64,000 nucleotides of DNA from Kryptolebias marmoratus (GCF_001649575.2 NC_051445.1:29648995-29712994); one strand, 5' to 3'; numbered from the stretch's first letter, positions 21,207 through 33,534 are shown. Translations and numbers: made by a program. The notes: generated by a model from the sequence alone, not told the origin.

Positions 21207-22490
21207 TACAATCCCAATTCCAACAAAGTTTGGATGTTGTGTAAAATGTAAATAAAAACAGAATGCATTTATTTGCCAATCTCATATCTCATAAGCCAAT
21301 CACATATACACAATAGAACATAGTAAATATATTAAATGTTTAGAGTTAGAAATCTGACATTTTTTTTAGTTAAAAAAATAATGAAATTTTGAATTTGGTG
21401 GCTGCAGCACATCTCAAAAAGTTGGGATGGGGCAACAAGTGATACAAGTAAGAAACAGCTGGAGGAGCATTTTGCAGCTAATTAGCTTTTTAGCAACAAA
21501 TCAATAGGAGGACAGGGTATAAAAAGAGTTTTAGAAAGACTAAATCTCTCAGAAGAAAAGATGGGCAGAGGCTCATCAGTCTGTGAAAAACTGCATCTAA
21601 ATAAAGTAAAACAATTTCAGAAAAATGCTCCTCATCAGAAAATTGGGAAGACTTTAAATACCCCATCATCTGCGGTTTATAATATCACCAGATAGTTTTT
21701 AAAAATTGTAGAAAATCTCGAAACTCAAAGGACAAGGTTGAAAGTTAGTATTGGATGGCTGTGATCTTCAGGCCCACAGGGACCACTGCATTAAAAACAG
21801 GTCTGATTCTGTTCTGGACATCACTGCACTGACACAGGAACACTTCCATAAATTATTGTCTGTAAACACAGTTTATGATGCCACCAACAAATGCTGCTTC
21901 AAGCTCTGTCATGCAAAAACAAGTCATATTTGATCACCATACAGAAACACCACTGTCTTTTCTAGGCCAAAGGTAATTTAAAATACACTGAAGCTAAGTG
22001 AAACACTTCTGTGGTCAGACAAATCAAAATATCAAAATTCTTTTTGGAAACCACGGGCGCCACATGTTCCAAAGTAAACAGTTGGTGGACCATTCAGCCT
22101 GTTATCAGTGCACAGTTCAAAGTCCTGCCTGTCTGATGGTATGTTGGTGCACTGGTGTCTGTGGCACAGGAAGCTTACACATCTGCAAATACAGGTTTTA
22201 CAACAACATATGCTCCCATTCCAACATTGCATATTTCAGCAAGACAATGTTAAACCATGTACTGTATCTTTTAAAAAGCATGGGTTTGTAGTATAAGAAT
22301 CTGGGTATGGAGCTGGCCTGCCTGCAGTTCAGACCTCTCACCAATTAAAAACATTTGGCGTATCATGAAATGAAAAATCCAGCATTGGAGAAAACAGGAC
22401 TGTTTATTATCTAGAATGATGCAATACTTACAGACTGTTGTTAAAAGAGGGGATGCTTCACAGTGGCAAACATGGCCCTAGGGATGTATA
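21207..22490 (+). mobile_element. Tc1-like DNA transposon, decayed and 3' truncated
   Basis: Begins with the terminal sequence TACAATCCCAATTCCAACAA. The transposase starts at ATG 21561 with MGRGSSVCEKLHLNKVKQFQ and a helix-turn-helix-like continuation, then HCIKNRSDSVLDITALTQEH (21784-21843), SVNTVYDATNKCCFKLCHAK, and the DDE-domain piece LWSDKSKYQNSFW (22010-22050). The order HTH-linker-DDE with a WSD box is that of Tc1-like (DD34E) transposases. Many frameshifts exist and the 3' terminal repeat is absent: sequence similarity ends near 22490, shortly before a MITE. Confidence 0.8.
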
Positions 22491-22533
22491 GAGAGCTTTC
22501 TGAATTTTCTTTTTTATATAATTTAAAAAGATC

Positions 22534-23176
22534 TACCGTATTTTCGGCACTATAGGGTGCACTGTATTATAAGACACACTGTCAATGAATGGTCCATTTT
22601 CAAACTTTTATTATATATAAAAGCGCACAGGACTATAAGGTGCATCATTGTGCACCTCCCAAATTTTGTAACTTGGCACGGACCCGCGAAATGTTAGTCC
22701 TATGATGGGCGAATCACAGCTAATAATACAGTACAGTTATCTATCCTTATAAAGTCATATGTACTCAACAGTTCAACATTAAGTTTAAACATTCTCTCTG
22801 TATCACAGCCATAAACACAACAGTTGTTCTTCCTGAATATGTGCAGCCATGTTTGGCGTGTGACAACCGTCTGCTCTCTTTTTTTTTACCACATTTTCAC
22901 TGGTTATGCAGTGTGCTGCCCTGTCTTTTTGGAGAATACTGCACCGACATAAGCGTCAAGTATAAACGCCTCCATCCCACGCTCAGGTCCACGCGCCTGC
23001 GCAACACTACAAAGCACGACTATAACTAAGCCTTAATGCTTTGTAGTTTACCAAAGTCGAACTAAAACATTTTGACTTCTTACATATATAAAGCACTTAG
23101 GATTATGAAGCGCACTGTCGTTTTTTGAGAAAATTGAAGGCTTTTAATTGTGCCTTATAGTCTGGAAAAAACAGTA
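22534..23176. mobile_element. MITE, about 643 bp, ends TACCGTATTTTC / GAAAAAACAGTA
   Basis: Left end TACCGTATTTTCGGCACTAT and right end TGCCTTATAGTCTGGAAAAA plus ACAGTA are imperfect inverted repeats of about 25 bp. Sub-terminal motifs (ATTATAAGACACACTGTC; TTATGAAGCGCACTGTCG) repeat the ends. This terminal type is common in fish and other vertebrates as a non-autonomous DNA transposon. There is no transposase. Confidence 0.75.
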
Positions 23177-23677
23177 TTTAAAATATTTGTTATAATCAGA
23201 CACAAAGATACAGTCATGAAAAAACAGCACATGTAAACCATTTTAACTCCAGCTTTAAAACACCTACACACACACACACTAACCACACAGAGACTAACAG
23301 TAACAGAGACGTGTTGACAGCAGTCTACTTAGTAAATATTGAATTTAGCCAAGCAGGCTGAGTCTAATCTCCCAGCATGCTCTGGGCTGATGCTCATTTA
23401 TCCAGATGGACAGCTTTGCTGGGAGTTATTTGGTAAACAACTCTCATATGTTCTTCTATGTTGCAATCCAGACAAACATAAATATCTCTGCCAGCAAATG
23501 AAGTCAGCAACATCCTCTTTCTAAATGCCTGGAGGAGTTGCAATCATTACTTGATGCTTTGATGCATTCATGTGTAGTTATTTCAGGACAAAGGGAACAT
23601 ATCATCACACAGTACAGAACAGACCCAAAGAGCTGCCAAGGGCTGTTCATTCAGAATGTAACCCATCAAAAATTGTC
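23177..23677. other. Non-coding sequence, nothing recognised
   Basis: No supported features besides a short (CA)n run near 23270. Confidence 0.5.
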
Positions 23678-23681
23678 TTAA

Positions 23682-26334
23682 CCCCTTACCACTCCACCTC
23701 AAAAAGCTCAAGACGCCTGGAAAAGACGTACCCAAATTAAATTAGATGCTATTCTTCAGCCTTTTGTGGTTCAAAGTAAAGATTAAGTGAAGTTAACACT
23801 TTGAATTTTTTGCCTGAGCAGTCACAATGATTGTAACTTTAACCAATTAGTAGTTATTGAAGTGAAAATACAGAGATTTCAAGCATTTTTTTCCTCTCCT
23901 AGATGTTTCTCTTTTTTCATCAACTTACTGTACATGGAGGAAGGGTGTTGAGACCGGAAAAAACCAAATGAGGCTGTAGAATGAAGTTTTATTGTCGTGG
24001 AGTTCAAATTTTAGAAAATTACCACAAAAGAATCACTATAATTGAGATGTTTTTCTGAGGGGACGTCCAGGTCCTACCTAAACTGTGTCAAACTGCCAAA
24101 TGAATATGTAACTTCAGAAAGCTCTAACTCCTACATGCTTCAACATACAGGTGTTAGTGAGGGCTCAAATGAAAGGTGACGCTGAGACGAATCCTGTTCT
24201 GCAAATAAAGTCACTCTCAATATGATTATTATACAGTAGAGGATAAATAAACACAATAAAATACTTATTTTTTCTAAAGTGCATCATAAAAAATGTCCCA
24301 AAACAAGTTCAATTTGTCAAAACGTGTATTTACTGAAAAAATATGAAAAGTAATTACATTGAAACAAACTACTCACAAACTACTGCCACACATAAACTAT
24401 TTACAAACCATTTCACTGTGTCTACTTCAAATTCAGTGTCCAGTTACATATTTTTAGGGTGCCCCCTTTAGTTGCACAAAGCTCCGGAGCTTCGCTGACG
24501 TCACAGCTGCCACCCGCTCCGAATGCTCATTCAGCTCTTCCCGTTCTGGCTCAGAGTCACTTGCAGGCCTCGAACGACAAAAATAAAAAAAAAACAATTT
24601 GTTATTCATTAATTATAAATACATNNNNNNNNNNNNNNNNNNNNNNNNNNNNNNNNNNNNNNNNNNNNNNNNNNNNNNNNNNNNNNNNNNNNNNNNNNNN
24701 NNNNNNNNNNNNNNNNNNNNNNNNNNNNCCGCCTCACACGACGTTGTGTCCGCTCTCACTCACTTAAAAGCAACCTGACCAAAATGTCCGCCGCCGCCCA
24801 CTCCCCCCCTACTGCGCCGTTCACGGAGAAAATAAAAAGAAGGAGCTTCTTCATCCATCCTAGCTTCACGTTTTCATTCACACAAACACCTCTCCTTTTT
24901 CTGTCGGCTGCTCTGTTTTCAAGGGTCTCCACAGCGAGTCACCCGCTCTGTAATGGCTGCTTATCTGTTCCGTTTTAATGCCATATCTTTCTGTTTATGT
25001 TTGTTAGCTTGGTTTTAGCTGACACGTTTCTGTTCAATTATGCTCTTGTGCACTTGTCGGTGATGTGAAGAAGTACTTACAATAATCCACACAGTCTTCT
25101 GAACAGTGAACTTTACTTTTCTTTGTGCAGTTATCACAACATTTCTTCCATCTTGCACAGCATTCCACAAAAATAATGGTCAAAACACTGTTTTGAGCCA
25201 AGCTAACTATGTTACATTCATATTGCTTTCAAAAATGAAACTTATCCTGCCTCACTGCCCCCTTCTATACACCTCAAGCACTCCACCAGATGGCGCTTTT
25301 ATACCAAAACATAATACAGAAAAATCTTACTATTAAACAAATATCTAAATGTAAAAATGTATATAAAGACATGCACAATATTAAACAATATTACAAAATA
25401 ACATTTTTGGCTCTTACACGCTCCATCTAACGTTTCTGTCCTCACACAAACACCGACATGCTAAGCTACTGACCTCCACCCCCCTTCCTCATTATACACA
25501 GCTAAAAAGTAAATAAAAGAAGACTTGTTTTCTCAAGTAATACTTTAGTAAGTACTTCGAAACGCACAAAATCTGTCTTTAGCATGATACATTTAGTTAC
25601 TACGTTCGAATATGAAACTAACTCACAACTATCCGGACATTTAGCACACACCAATAAACAAAGCGCCGTCTATAAACAATGAGTAACATATAAACAGTAA
25701 GTAGCATATAAACAATGAGTACTTGTGAAAAAAAACGTTAGTACTTACTGATCACGGACGTATTATCCTTCGAGAAAGGCATAGCTCTTTTTATCAGATG
25801 TATCCCGGTCTAAAAAGTCACTGCTTCTTTTCTTCACCAGCTCCAGAACTTCTTCTGTTGTGTATTTTATCTCTTTTGGTCATTTCGCCAGCTTTTATGT
25901 CGAAAAAAGTACAAAAAACAGTCTTCACCGCATTTACGCGCAGGACGCACGAAGCAGCCTCTCCGTTATACGCAGACTGATTTGGGAGTCATAAAAAGTT
26001 CCGACCCCCCTCCCAGAAAAATCACGTGCCCGGAATTTCATTGGCTACCTGCCTGTGGTGTCAGAACCCGCTTGGGGGCTGACTGACCGGAGCTATAGGC
26101 TTGCAAATGAGGGGAGGAGACTTTCATGACTTTACGCATGGGAAATTAGAGGGGCTCTAGGGGGGGCAGAGAGCAACCCAGTTGGTCAGACGAAACATCA
26201 ATCAAAAGTGGTGCCAAAACATCGCTATTTTGAAATTTAAGTTCATAAAAACAATAAATGTAGCAAAAACTGTACAGATTTGAATAGAAAATGCAGTAAA
26301 ACGGCCCGTGGCCGGGCCACCGCGTGGTAAGGGG
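23682..26334. mobile_element. piggyBac-like element, 2,653 bp, TTAA-flanked, transposase not recognised
   Basis: The left end TTAA-CCCCTTACCAC (23678-23692) and right end GTGGTAAGGGG-TTAA (26324-26338) are exact inverted copies of 11 bp with the TTAA target at both sides, the hallmark of piggyBac transposition. Inside, no transposase frame is evident. A 104-base gap (24625-24728) sits within it. A minus-strand stretch near 24450-24570 reads RPASDSEPEREELNEHSERV, an acidic segment that could be part of a transposase N-terminus but is too short to claim. It may be a non-autonomous derivative or an element whose coding part lies partly in the gap. Confidence 0.65.
24625..24728. other. Assembly gap (104 N)
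   Basis: A run of unresolved bases. The 102-codon frame crossing it (24459-24767) is an artefact of translating N. Confidence 0.99.
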
Positions 26335-26338
26335 TTAA

Positions 26339-26500
26339 TATTGTGAATATTTATTCACCTTTCGCCAAAAAGTGAAGGCGGACAATAATGTTTTTGTATG
26401 TGTCCAGACCAGACACACACAATGATGAAAAATTTAAAGCAATTTAAAGAAACTTTCAGTAATCATTGGTTGTACATCTACAACTGATTCTCTTTTTTTT
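26339..26500 (-). repeat. Dispersed repeat, copy 2
   Basis: The reverse complement of 26440-26500 (CAGTTGTAGATGTACAACCA; ATGATTACTGAAAG) matches copy 1 at 20684. The outer part holds ATTATTGTCCGCCTTCACTT and TTTTGGCGAAAGGTGAATAA on the minus strand. It abuts the TTAA of the piggyBac-like element. Confidence 0.5.
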
Positions 26501-27370
26501 GTGAGACAACTCAATTCAAGATGACTACTTGGAGTTGAGTAAACTTTTGAACCGACCAGACTAAACACTTTAGGCGCTGATCTTGTTCAGTCATCATTTG
26601 GGAGCCTATAACAGGTCACAGTAAAACATGAACATTTTATATCATAACTATGACATTTTTAACAATTTTTGTGAAGGTGGTTTTAACTTGATAACTTCAA
26701 CAATCTAAATGGACCAAAAATACACAACAGAAAATACCTATTAATGGTAATGTGTGATGAAAGTGAAATTATGGTAATTAGTCTGAACCTTTTTAAACTT
26801 CATTGTTTGTTTGTTTTCAGAGCCCCCTCAACACATATCTTGCTGGCTCACAGAAAGTGTATGTCATCTTCAGTTTGGTCAAGGCTTCAAGGCTTCAACT
26901 TAGGAAGCTGACTTAAATGAGAAAGCAGTAGATGTTCCACAAAACTGCAAAACATTACCAGGCAGCTTGTGCTCATAACAAGTTTTACCAGACAACTTCA
27001 GACCATATTGGACAAATGGAATGAAGGGATTTCTGAGTTGCTGTTGTTTTTTTTTTTTTTTATCCCATTCATCTGGTTGCTCTACATATACAAAATAAAA
27101 AATTGCTTAAAACTGTGAGTTTCACTTTACAAGTACAAATTTTGACGGGAGTTTTCTTCCTCTCAGCTAGTTGGTCAATGTCAAGGCAATCACAAGATTA
27201 ACAATCTAATCAGAGAACAGATGGGTTTGGCACTTGACTATGACTATTATGATATCTTAAACTCACCTAATTAACCTATGGTTGGTGTCACTTTGAAGGA
27301 GTAACATAAGACCGGGAACACTGCCTGTCCTTCTAACACCACATTTTGCTTATTGTTGTTGAGTTTATAA
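26501..27370. other. Non-coding sequence, nothing recognised
   Basis: AT-rich with a poly-T run near 27048-27062. No gene or repeat boundary is supported. Confidence 0.5.
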
Positions 27371-27375
27371 AGTCA

Positions 27376-27873
27376 TGTCATAACGCGTAGAGACGGAGGC
27401 GAACCCAGAGTGCAGACTCATGGTTTAAGAAGGAAACTAATTTATTAACTTAAATAAACTGACAAAACAAAGGGCTGACGAGGCAGCAAAACTAATAATA
27501 ACAAAAATCCAAAATCCAAAACAAGAAGCAAGGCAAGGCATAACAAAACGTGACAACTGTGGATAAAGCGGAACAAGCAGACAAAGTGGAAAGCACAACA
27601 TGGAAAGGTATGACCCAGTATGAGTGAAGAACAAAGACCGGTATTTAGATGCTGAGGATCAGGAGGAAAATGGGCACAGGTGAATGATTACAAACAGGTG
27701 AGAATGATGGCAGTGATTGAGTAGGCGTGGTAACGTGGGTGTGGCATGAGAGACTGGAAAGTAACTGAATGGCAAGGCATGAGAGCAGGAGGCGTGGCAA
27801 GTTACTGGGGAGGTGGATAGAGGCAAGACCTGGACAAATAACACAAAACTTACAAAAACACCAAACTATGACA
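27376..27873 (-). mobile_element. Solo LTR of the self-priming-type family, 498 bp
   Basis: Ends TGTCATAACG and ACTATGACA with a perfect 5-bp duplication AGTCA (27371-27375 and 27874-27878). On the minus strand CTAAATACCGGTC is followed about 28 bases later by CTGGGTCATACC, and ATTAATAAATTAG supplies the polyadenylation signal. It is one of the best-preserved LTRs in the window. Confidence 0.9.
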
Positions 27874-27878
27874 AGTCA

Positions 27879-29096
27879 ACCAAATTTAATACCTCTAGTA
27901 GACTGAAACTCTGGTTACCCACATCTGTGACCAACCTTTTTAGAAAGTATGGTGCTAGAACACTAATAAAAGAAAAAAAAGACAAAGTTGCATGTTATTT
28001 TTAACAGCACCACTGCAGATGTACTTGGCCTTGTGACAGTTCCTGTCCATTACAACTTACAGAGGCACTTTACATGCCTTGCACATGAAGCATCCCTTTG
28101 TGGCATTTTTTAGCCAGATGCTTCCTCAACAACTGCAACAGGGATGTGCTGAAAACTCTCCAGAACTGGTAGTGAGGGAACTCCACAAAGCTCAGCTGTC
28201 CATTGTTCCTGGAAGCCTTGGCACTGCACCAGTCTGCTACACAGCTCCTTGTGCAGCAAATAGCTACATTTTTACAGCAGAAGGCAACACATGACCAGGT
28301 GACCTCAAAGAGAAGGAGAGTGATCAGCACAAAATCTTAAAGTTAAATCTGTAAATCACCAGGTTTAAACCGAACACAAACAAAAAATACATACAGATAG
28401 TACAAAAGAAAAATACGTACAGAAAGTACAAAAATACAGCGCCAGTTAGTGAGGGGGTAAATCCCTCACACTCACACGACTTTTTGCTCCACTGCTGTGT
28501 ATGTTGTACCAACCTTGCACACTCTTTTCACAGTGTCCCCTGAGATGGCAGTGCGAACAGTGGCACACACACTCACCTCCCTCATGTTGATCCACTTGAT
28601 GAAAATGAGAAGTCCCTCTCTGATCCACCTTATTGTCCCTTGTGGGGATTTCTATGGCAGGGCATTTACTTTGGTTTTTGGGACTGCAATACTTGTGTCC
28701 CGAAATGTTCAGTGTCAGAGACCAAGCTGTACAACATGGAGGACACAGGTGTTTCATTCAAAAAGTGGGGTTTTTACCCAAAAAATATGAAAAATGGCTA
28801 ACAGAACCAACATTTATCATGCATGCCAATAAAAGAGGTCAACTTAATACACTGGACTCAAAAATCATAACTAATTAAGACATAAACAGACATAAGACAA
28901 ACTGACCTCCTGAAATACCACATTAGGGAACTTAAATACTGATTAACTAAACCATATAGACAAACAAGGGGAAAACAAAATGGCTGCCACATAACTTCTA
29001 ATGCCAAACAATGAAAATAAACCCCAAAACACCCCTCCAGCATGAAGCATGTGGTTCAGTCCAATGAGGCAGTCAGCACTACTTCAGGAATCTCAG
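27879..29096. other. Non-coding sequence, nothing recognised
   Basis: Two cysteine-rich minus-strand frames (28070-28330; 28446-28757) were examined. Cysteine spacing is irregular and no homologue comes to mind, so they are not called genes. Confidence 0.45.
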
Positions 29097-29104
29097 CCCT
29101 CAGC

Positions 29105-29977
29105 TAGTGATGGTGAAACCGAGGCTTCCTGAATCACTGAACCACTTTGAGACAGTTGCTCAGAAAATGGCCTATTGTGTCGAACCACTCAAGACACCCT
29201 AAAATAGCAACATCTGGTGGTTGTTTTTATGTACTACAGTTGACGTGAATAAAATTGATAACCTTATTTAAATCGCGAGTCTGTGTTTCATTCATACCAT
29301 TTTCACTAAAGCTCATATTCTCCAACGAAACCTGATTTTCTTTTTATAAACTGAAAGGAGGATGTTACAATAAGCATGATCTTTTTTAACAATAGTGACA
29401 CTTTGTTGTTGGACTGTAAATATCATTATTATTCCATGAATTATTATTTTCATTTAATACTATCTGTGAACTTATAACTTTATGCTATGATGTCCTGATA
29501 ATGATTCATATAAGAAGAGGCTTTGAGTGACATCCAAAGATTTTTATACATTCTCACAAATATTTTTAAATACACTCAAAATCACACACAATTGCTCAAC
29601 CTAACTGTCTAAACTCAGACTCTCACAGACTCAAATCCATAAACACAACCACTGAACTTCAGACTCTCTCTAACTATATCTCGCTATTTCAAATTTGTAC
29701 AAAAACACGTCCACCTTTCCGAAAACCCACAGTTTGGGTGAATATTCAGTCTCATTTTAAAGCCTTGAGAATAACTGTAAGACCCGCCCACTCGGGATTC
29801 CTGCGAATCAGCGCATGACGAGCTGCGCGTCACAAGCAGCTCGAGACACCAGAAAGAACGAGGCCTAGTTTAGGAGCGGTCACGTGATATTTGATGTGTT
29901 GACACAGCCACCAAAACACTGCATCATGATACTTCGGCTTCACTTAGCTCGAAACTGTGTCGAGCAGCACATCACTA
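29105..29977. mobile_element. hAT-type non-autonomous transposon, 873 bp
   Basis: Flanked by a perfect 8-bp duplication CCCTCAGC (29097-29104 and 29978-29985). Inverted ends are TAGTGATGGTG on the left and CAGCACATCACTA on the right, sharing the TAGTGATG core typical of hAT termini. The interior is AT-rich with no transposase frame. Confidence 0.85.
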
Positions 29978-30224
29978 CCCTCAGCCACGCCTTTTATAAT
30001 GTAGAGCTGGGGGTCCAGGTTGGAGAGGACCTTCAAGCGACAGGTTCAACCCGTCGATGACAAAAAATGGAGAGGCGGATTGGCATAAACTGGTTTATGA
30101 CTAGACTAGGATGGCGGTGTGGTGTTCTGTGAGTTTGGTTCCTGTTTACCTGTTCCAGTCCATGATTGGTTGGCAGTCTAATCATCCACAGGATCAAGCT
30201 CATCAGGGTGGCTGGGTACTTAAG

Positions 30225-30810
30225 GGAATGTTGGGAATGTCTGGCGGAGTCTCCTGTTAGGCGGAGCTTTAACTCCCACCTCCGGGAGAACTTCTAACAT
30301 GTTCCGGGGGAGGCGGGGGACATTGAGTCCGAGTGGGCCATGTTCCGTGCCTCCATTGTTGAGGCGGCTTATCGGAGCTGTAGCTGCAAGGTGGTTGGTG
30401 CCTGTTGTGGCGGCAACCCTCAAACCCACTGGTGGACACCTGCGGTGAGGGATGCCGTCAGGCTGAAGGAGTCCTACCGGGCGTTTTTAGCCAGTGGGAC
30501 TCCGGAAGCAGCTGACTGGTACCGGCAGTCCAAGCGGCATGCAGCTCAGGTGGTCGCTGAGGCAAAAACTTGGGCATGGGAGGAGTTTGGAGAGGCCATG
30601 GAGAAAGAATTCCGTACGGCTTCGAGGCGATTCTGGTCCACCATGTGGCGTCTCAGGAGGGGAAAGCGGTGCAGCACCAACACTGTTTATAGTGAGGGTG
30701 GTGTGCTTCTGACCTCGACTCGGGATGTTGTGGGTCGGTGGGTCTCCCTGCTTAGGCTGCTACCCCCACAACCCAACCCTGGATAAGCGGAAGAGAATGG
30801 ATGGATGGAA
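30225..30810 (+). mobile_element. Rex3 copy with internal deletion joining 5' ORF to 3' tail
   Basis: The 5' coding part reads EAAYRSCSCKVVGACCGGNP and QTHWWTPAVRDAVRLKESYR, then FGEAMEKEFRTASRRFWSTM. It then jumps from TSTRDVVGRWV straight to [13 protein letters not shown], the natural C-terminus, and GGATAAGCGGAAGAGAATGG plus a short (ATGG)n tail. The whole RT is missing. Confidence 0.85.
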
Positions 30811-30834
30811 TACTACAACAGAGTAATGTTGAGA

Positions 30835-31400
30835 TAAACACGAATAAACTTTCCTCTAAGAGGAAGCATTTGAACAAAACAAAGGTAATTTTAGCTAATA
30901 TTAAGATTGGTATAACTATAACAGGTCATTTGAGTAAACTAACAAACATGAATAAACTTTCCTCTAAGAGGAAACATTAAAAAATATCAAGAATACTAAT
31001 CAAAAAGCAATTCTAAAATACAGACAGAATCAAGTACAGAAAAAAAAACATCAATCAAGTAACTATAACAGGTAATTTGAGTAAACTAACAATCTGTAAG
31101 TCGGTCAGTGATGTGTAACCTAATAAACCATTTAAACATAAATAGACTTTCCTCTAGGAGGAAGCATTTAAACAGCTAACAGAACAGTTAATATAATAAT
31201 GATAACAAGTCTTTAGTATACTACTGCACAAAGCCCTACAGTGATCTATAAATTAATGGGAGTATTTTGAAGTCTATTTTTTAACTTGGATAAAAACTTT
31301 AATCTAAGAGGAAATATGTGAGGTTGATACAGTGATAACAGGTCTTAATAGACCATTTGAATATGAATAAGTTTTACTCTTAGAGATGCATTAATAAGAC
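30835..31400 (+). repeat. Degenerate repeat block with palindromic core TCCTCTAAGAGGA
   Basis: GAATAAACTTTCCTCTAAGA followed by GGAARCATT recurs near 30841, 30951, 31140, 31290 and 31366. Companion motifs ATAACAGGTCATTTGAGTAA and ACTAACAAACATG appear near 30915, 31065 and 31335. Spacing is irregular (76-189 bp). It lies directly beyond the BEL/Pao 3' LTR and may be part of that LTR or an old satellite. Confidence 0.6.
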
Positions 31401-31439
31401 AAATCTATTTGATAAGGGTAGACTAACAGAAGCAGAAGA

Positions 31440-31867
31440 GGAAAAAAAAAGCCACACGAGGTCCAGATAGCAAGCAGAGTGACACATGACGTGACAAAGC
31501 AGAGACGTTGGATGTCAAGTTATTCTCTTGCCTTTGTGCAGTTTCCCTACTTGACAGGGATGATCGCATCTACGCAGACTTCAAACTGGTTTTACTCAAA
31601 GGACCAAGCAGTTATTTTCTTTGCTTCTCGGTTTTATTTCAATGATACAATGTTTTCTTTTATATTTGATCCAGCATTAGGTAAAAACTGGTAGCCTCTT
31701 TGCTTATCTGTAGATCTGACCAGTTCTACACAGGCTAGGAACATGAGCAGTTTACTTTGAGTTTGCCTGACGAACCGTTTCTCCCTCTGCTGTTATTGTC
31801 CGTCCCTCTTTATAGTCTGTGTAGCAACTACTGCTCCGCTGTGACTTTTTTTTTTTTAACTTCACAC
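31440..31867 (-). repeat. BEL/Pao 3' LTR (start well supported, end uncertain)
   Basis: On the minus strand the pol end is followed by a purine-rich tract (GAGTGGGAGG) and then TGTGAAGTT at about 31866. A TATA-like GACTATAAAGAGGG lies about 55 bp further. The distal end is not resolved because the 5' LTR is absent for comparison. Confidence 0.6.
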
Positions 31868-31936
31868 CTCCCACTCGATCTTACCGAGAATCGCTGGGAA
31901 GATCGCAATTTTCTGCATCTGGTAAGTCTTTGGGTT

Positions 31937-33480
31937 TTAATCCGTTGCTTGTTCCTCTGCAAGTATTAAGACGACGAGCTTCCTGACGTCCCTGTGGAGA
32001 GTGGTGGTCTTGATTTTTCCTCTCTTTGCTGGATAAGTGGACTCTTGCTTGACATTTCCTGGGTTAGCACTTACAACTTTGCCAAGGACAAACTGTCCTC
32101 TGAGTGCATTTCTGTCACACAACTAGACGATGTCTCCGACAGCTACATTCCTCCGTGAAGTGTGCCACTTACTCCTCACAAACAGATTGGGACCAGCAAG
32201 CTGCCTCCAATTTTTCCAAAACTTTGTAACCTCATGTTGCATGGCTCTGAGTCGTTGGAATGGGTAGGCGGAAAAATCAAATGTTTTTATATCTCCATCC
32301 TGGCATGCTCGTCCGAGTAAAAGACAAACTGGACACAACCCTCTCGACTCTGTAGTCTGGCATCTATTGGACGCTCATTTGCAAGGTTGGCAGCAATGTA
32401 GAGAGTCGTATAAAATTCATTGAAAGTTAGTATAAAGTCTTGACCAAGATTTTGGAACACTCTTTTCACAATGCCAACAGCAGCTTCAGCAGCTCCATTT
32501 CTGTGGGGTGAGTCAGCAGGAAGGATTCTCCACCTCCACTCAGTCCCATTTCTTGCAGCAACTTCCTCCAGGCCTGCTATATTTTGGCTGCGAAGGTATC
32601 TGTACAAGTCCTCCAAAACTGGTTTTGCTCAGATAAAATTGGTGCCTGCATCGGACCATATCTTCTTTGGATGACCTCGGATCGCAGTAAATCTTTGATA
32701 AGCTATTAAAAAACTTTGAGTGGACAGTGAGCTTACCAGCTCAGTATGGATAGCTCTACTAGCCATAAAGCAGAAGACAACTCCCCAGACCTTGATTGTC
32801 ACTCTTCTCTTGACGTCATCTCTGACATGATAAGGTCCAAAGAGATCAACTGAAGTGAACTTAAAGGGGCAGCAGGTTCAGTTCTCTCAGGTGGCAAATC
32901 ACCCATTAACTGCTGGCACTTTCGAGCTCATACTTTCCTGCAGACTATGCAGCTGTCAACAATCTTTTGGGCTATCCTCCTCCCTTTTACAACCCAGGCT
33001 TTCTGCCCCATTTTGTCATTGTGCTGGGAAAGGTGATACCCTTCTGAGCAGCAAGAAAGACATCCTTCAGGGCATCTTCTCGTTCTCTTGCAGAAATTGC
33101 TCCTGTGAAGCCGACTGCCTCCCACTTTAGTTTACTTGCAGCTTGATTTTTCCTGATAAATCTCTTGGCTGCTCTCCACACCCAGGCAATTGTTTTGACC
33201 AGTCATGTTAAACTGCACAGACGTGTTAATAGCAAGTTGTTTTGGCGACTTAATAGGCCACTCTTTTACTGGTAATCTCAAAAAACCCGGGCCTTGCTGC
33301 CACTGGGAGTTAGTGTCAAGTTAGTGTCGGGTAATGATGTCAGTAATGTTTTGGTCCCATGGAATCCACCACCAATCTTCAGCCCTTGTGTTGCTCTAGA
33401 TCTCTCCAATCCTATTTGCAAAGAATGTCTGAAACCCATAGCTCTCTCTCTCTCTGAATTGCCCCAAGAATGGTTTGACC
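31937..33480 (-). pseudogene. BEL/Pao integrase
   Basis: Minus-strand pieces: DGQTILG-type linker and WVVKGRRIAQKIVDSCIVCR (zinc-domain Cys pair); SVDLFGPYHVRDDVKRRVTI-type core with the first Asp; WSDAGTNF with the second Asp; DSPHRNGAAEAAVGIVKRVF with the catalytic Glu; and the C-terminal GRGQ-type ALRGQFVLGKVVSANPG and HRDVRKLVVLILAEEQ (31940-32110). The three catalytic acidic residues appear kept, but the zinc-binding part is joined oddly (KGITFPSTMTKWGRKPG, a deletion), and stops and frame changes break it. Confidence 0.8.
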
Positions 33481-33534
33481 ATCAATAAGGTGGTACCACT
33501 TTTCAACTTGGATTCTGTTAGGGTTTTTCAATAT

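Noticed and set aside
24459..24767. 102-codon frame on the plus strand
   Set aside because: It runs through 104 unresolved bases, so the frame is not real evidence.
28070..28757. Two cysteine-rich minus-strand frames as zinc-finger genes
   Set aside because: Cysteine and histidine spacing does not fit a known finger, and the frames are short and unsupported.
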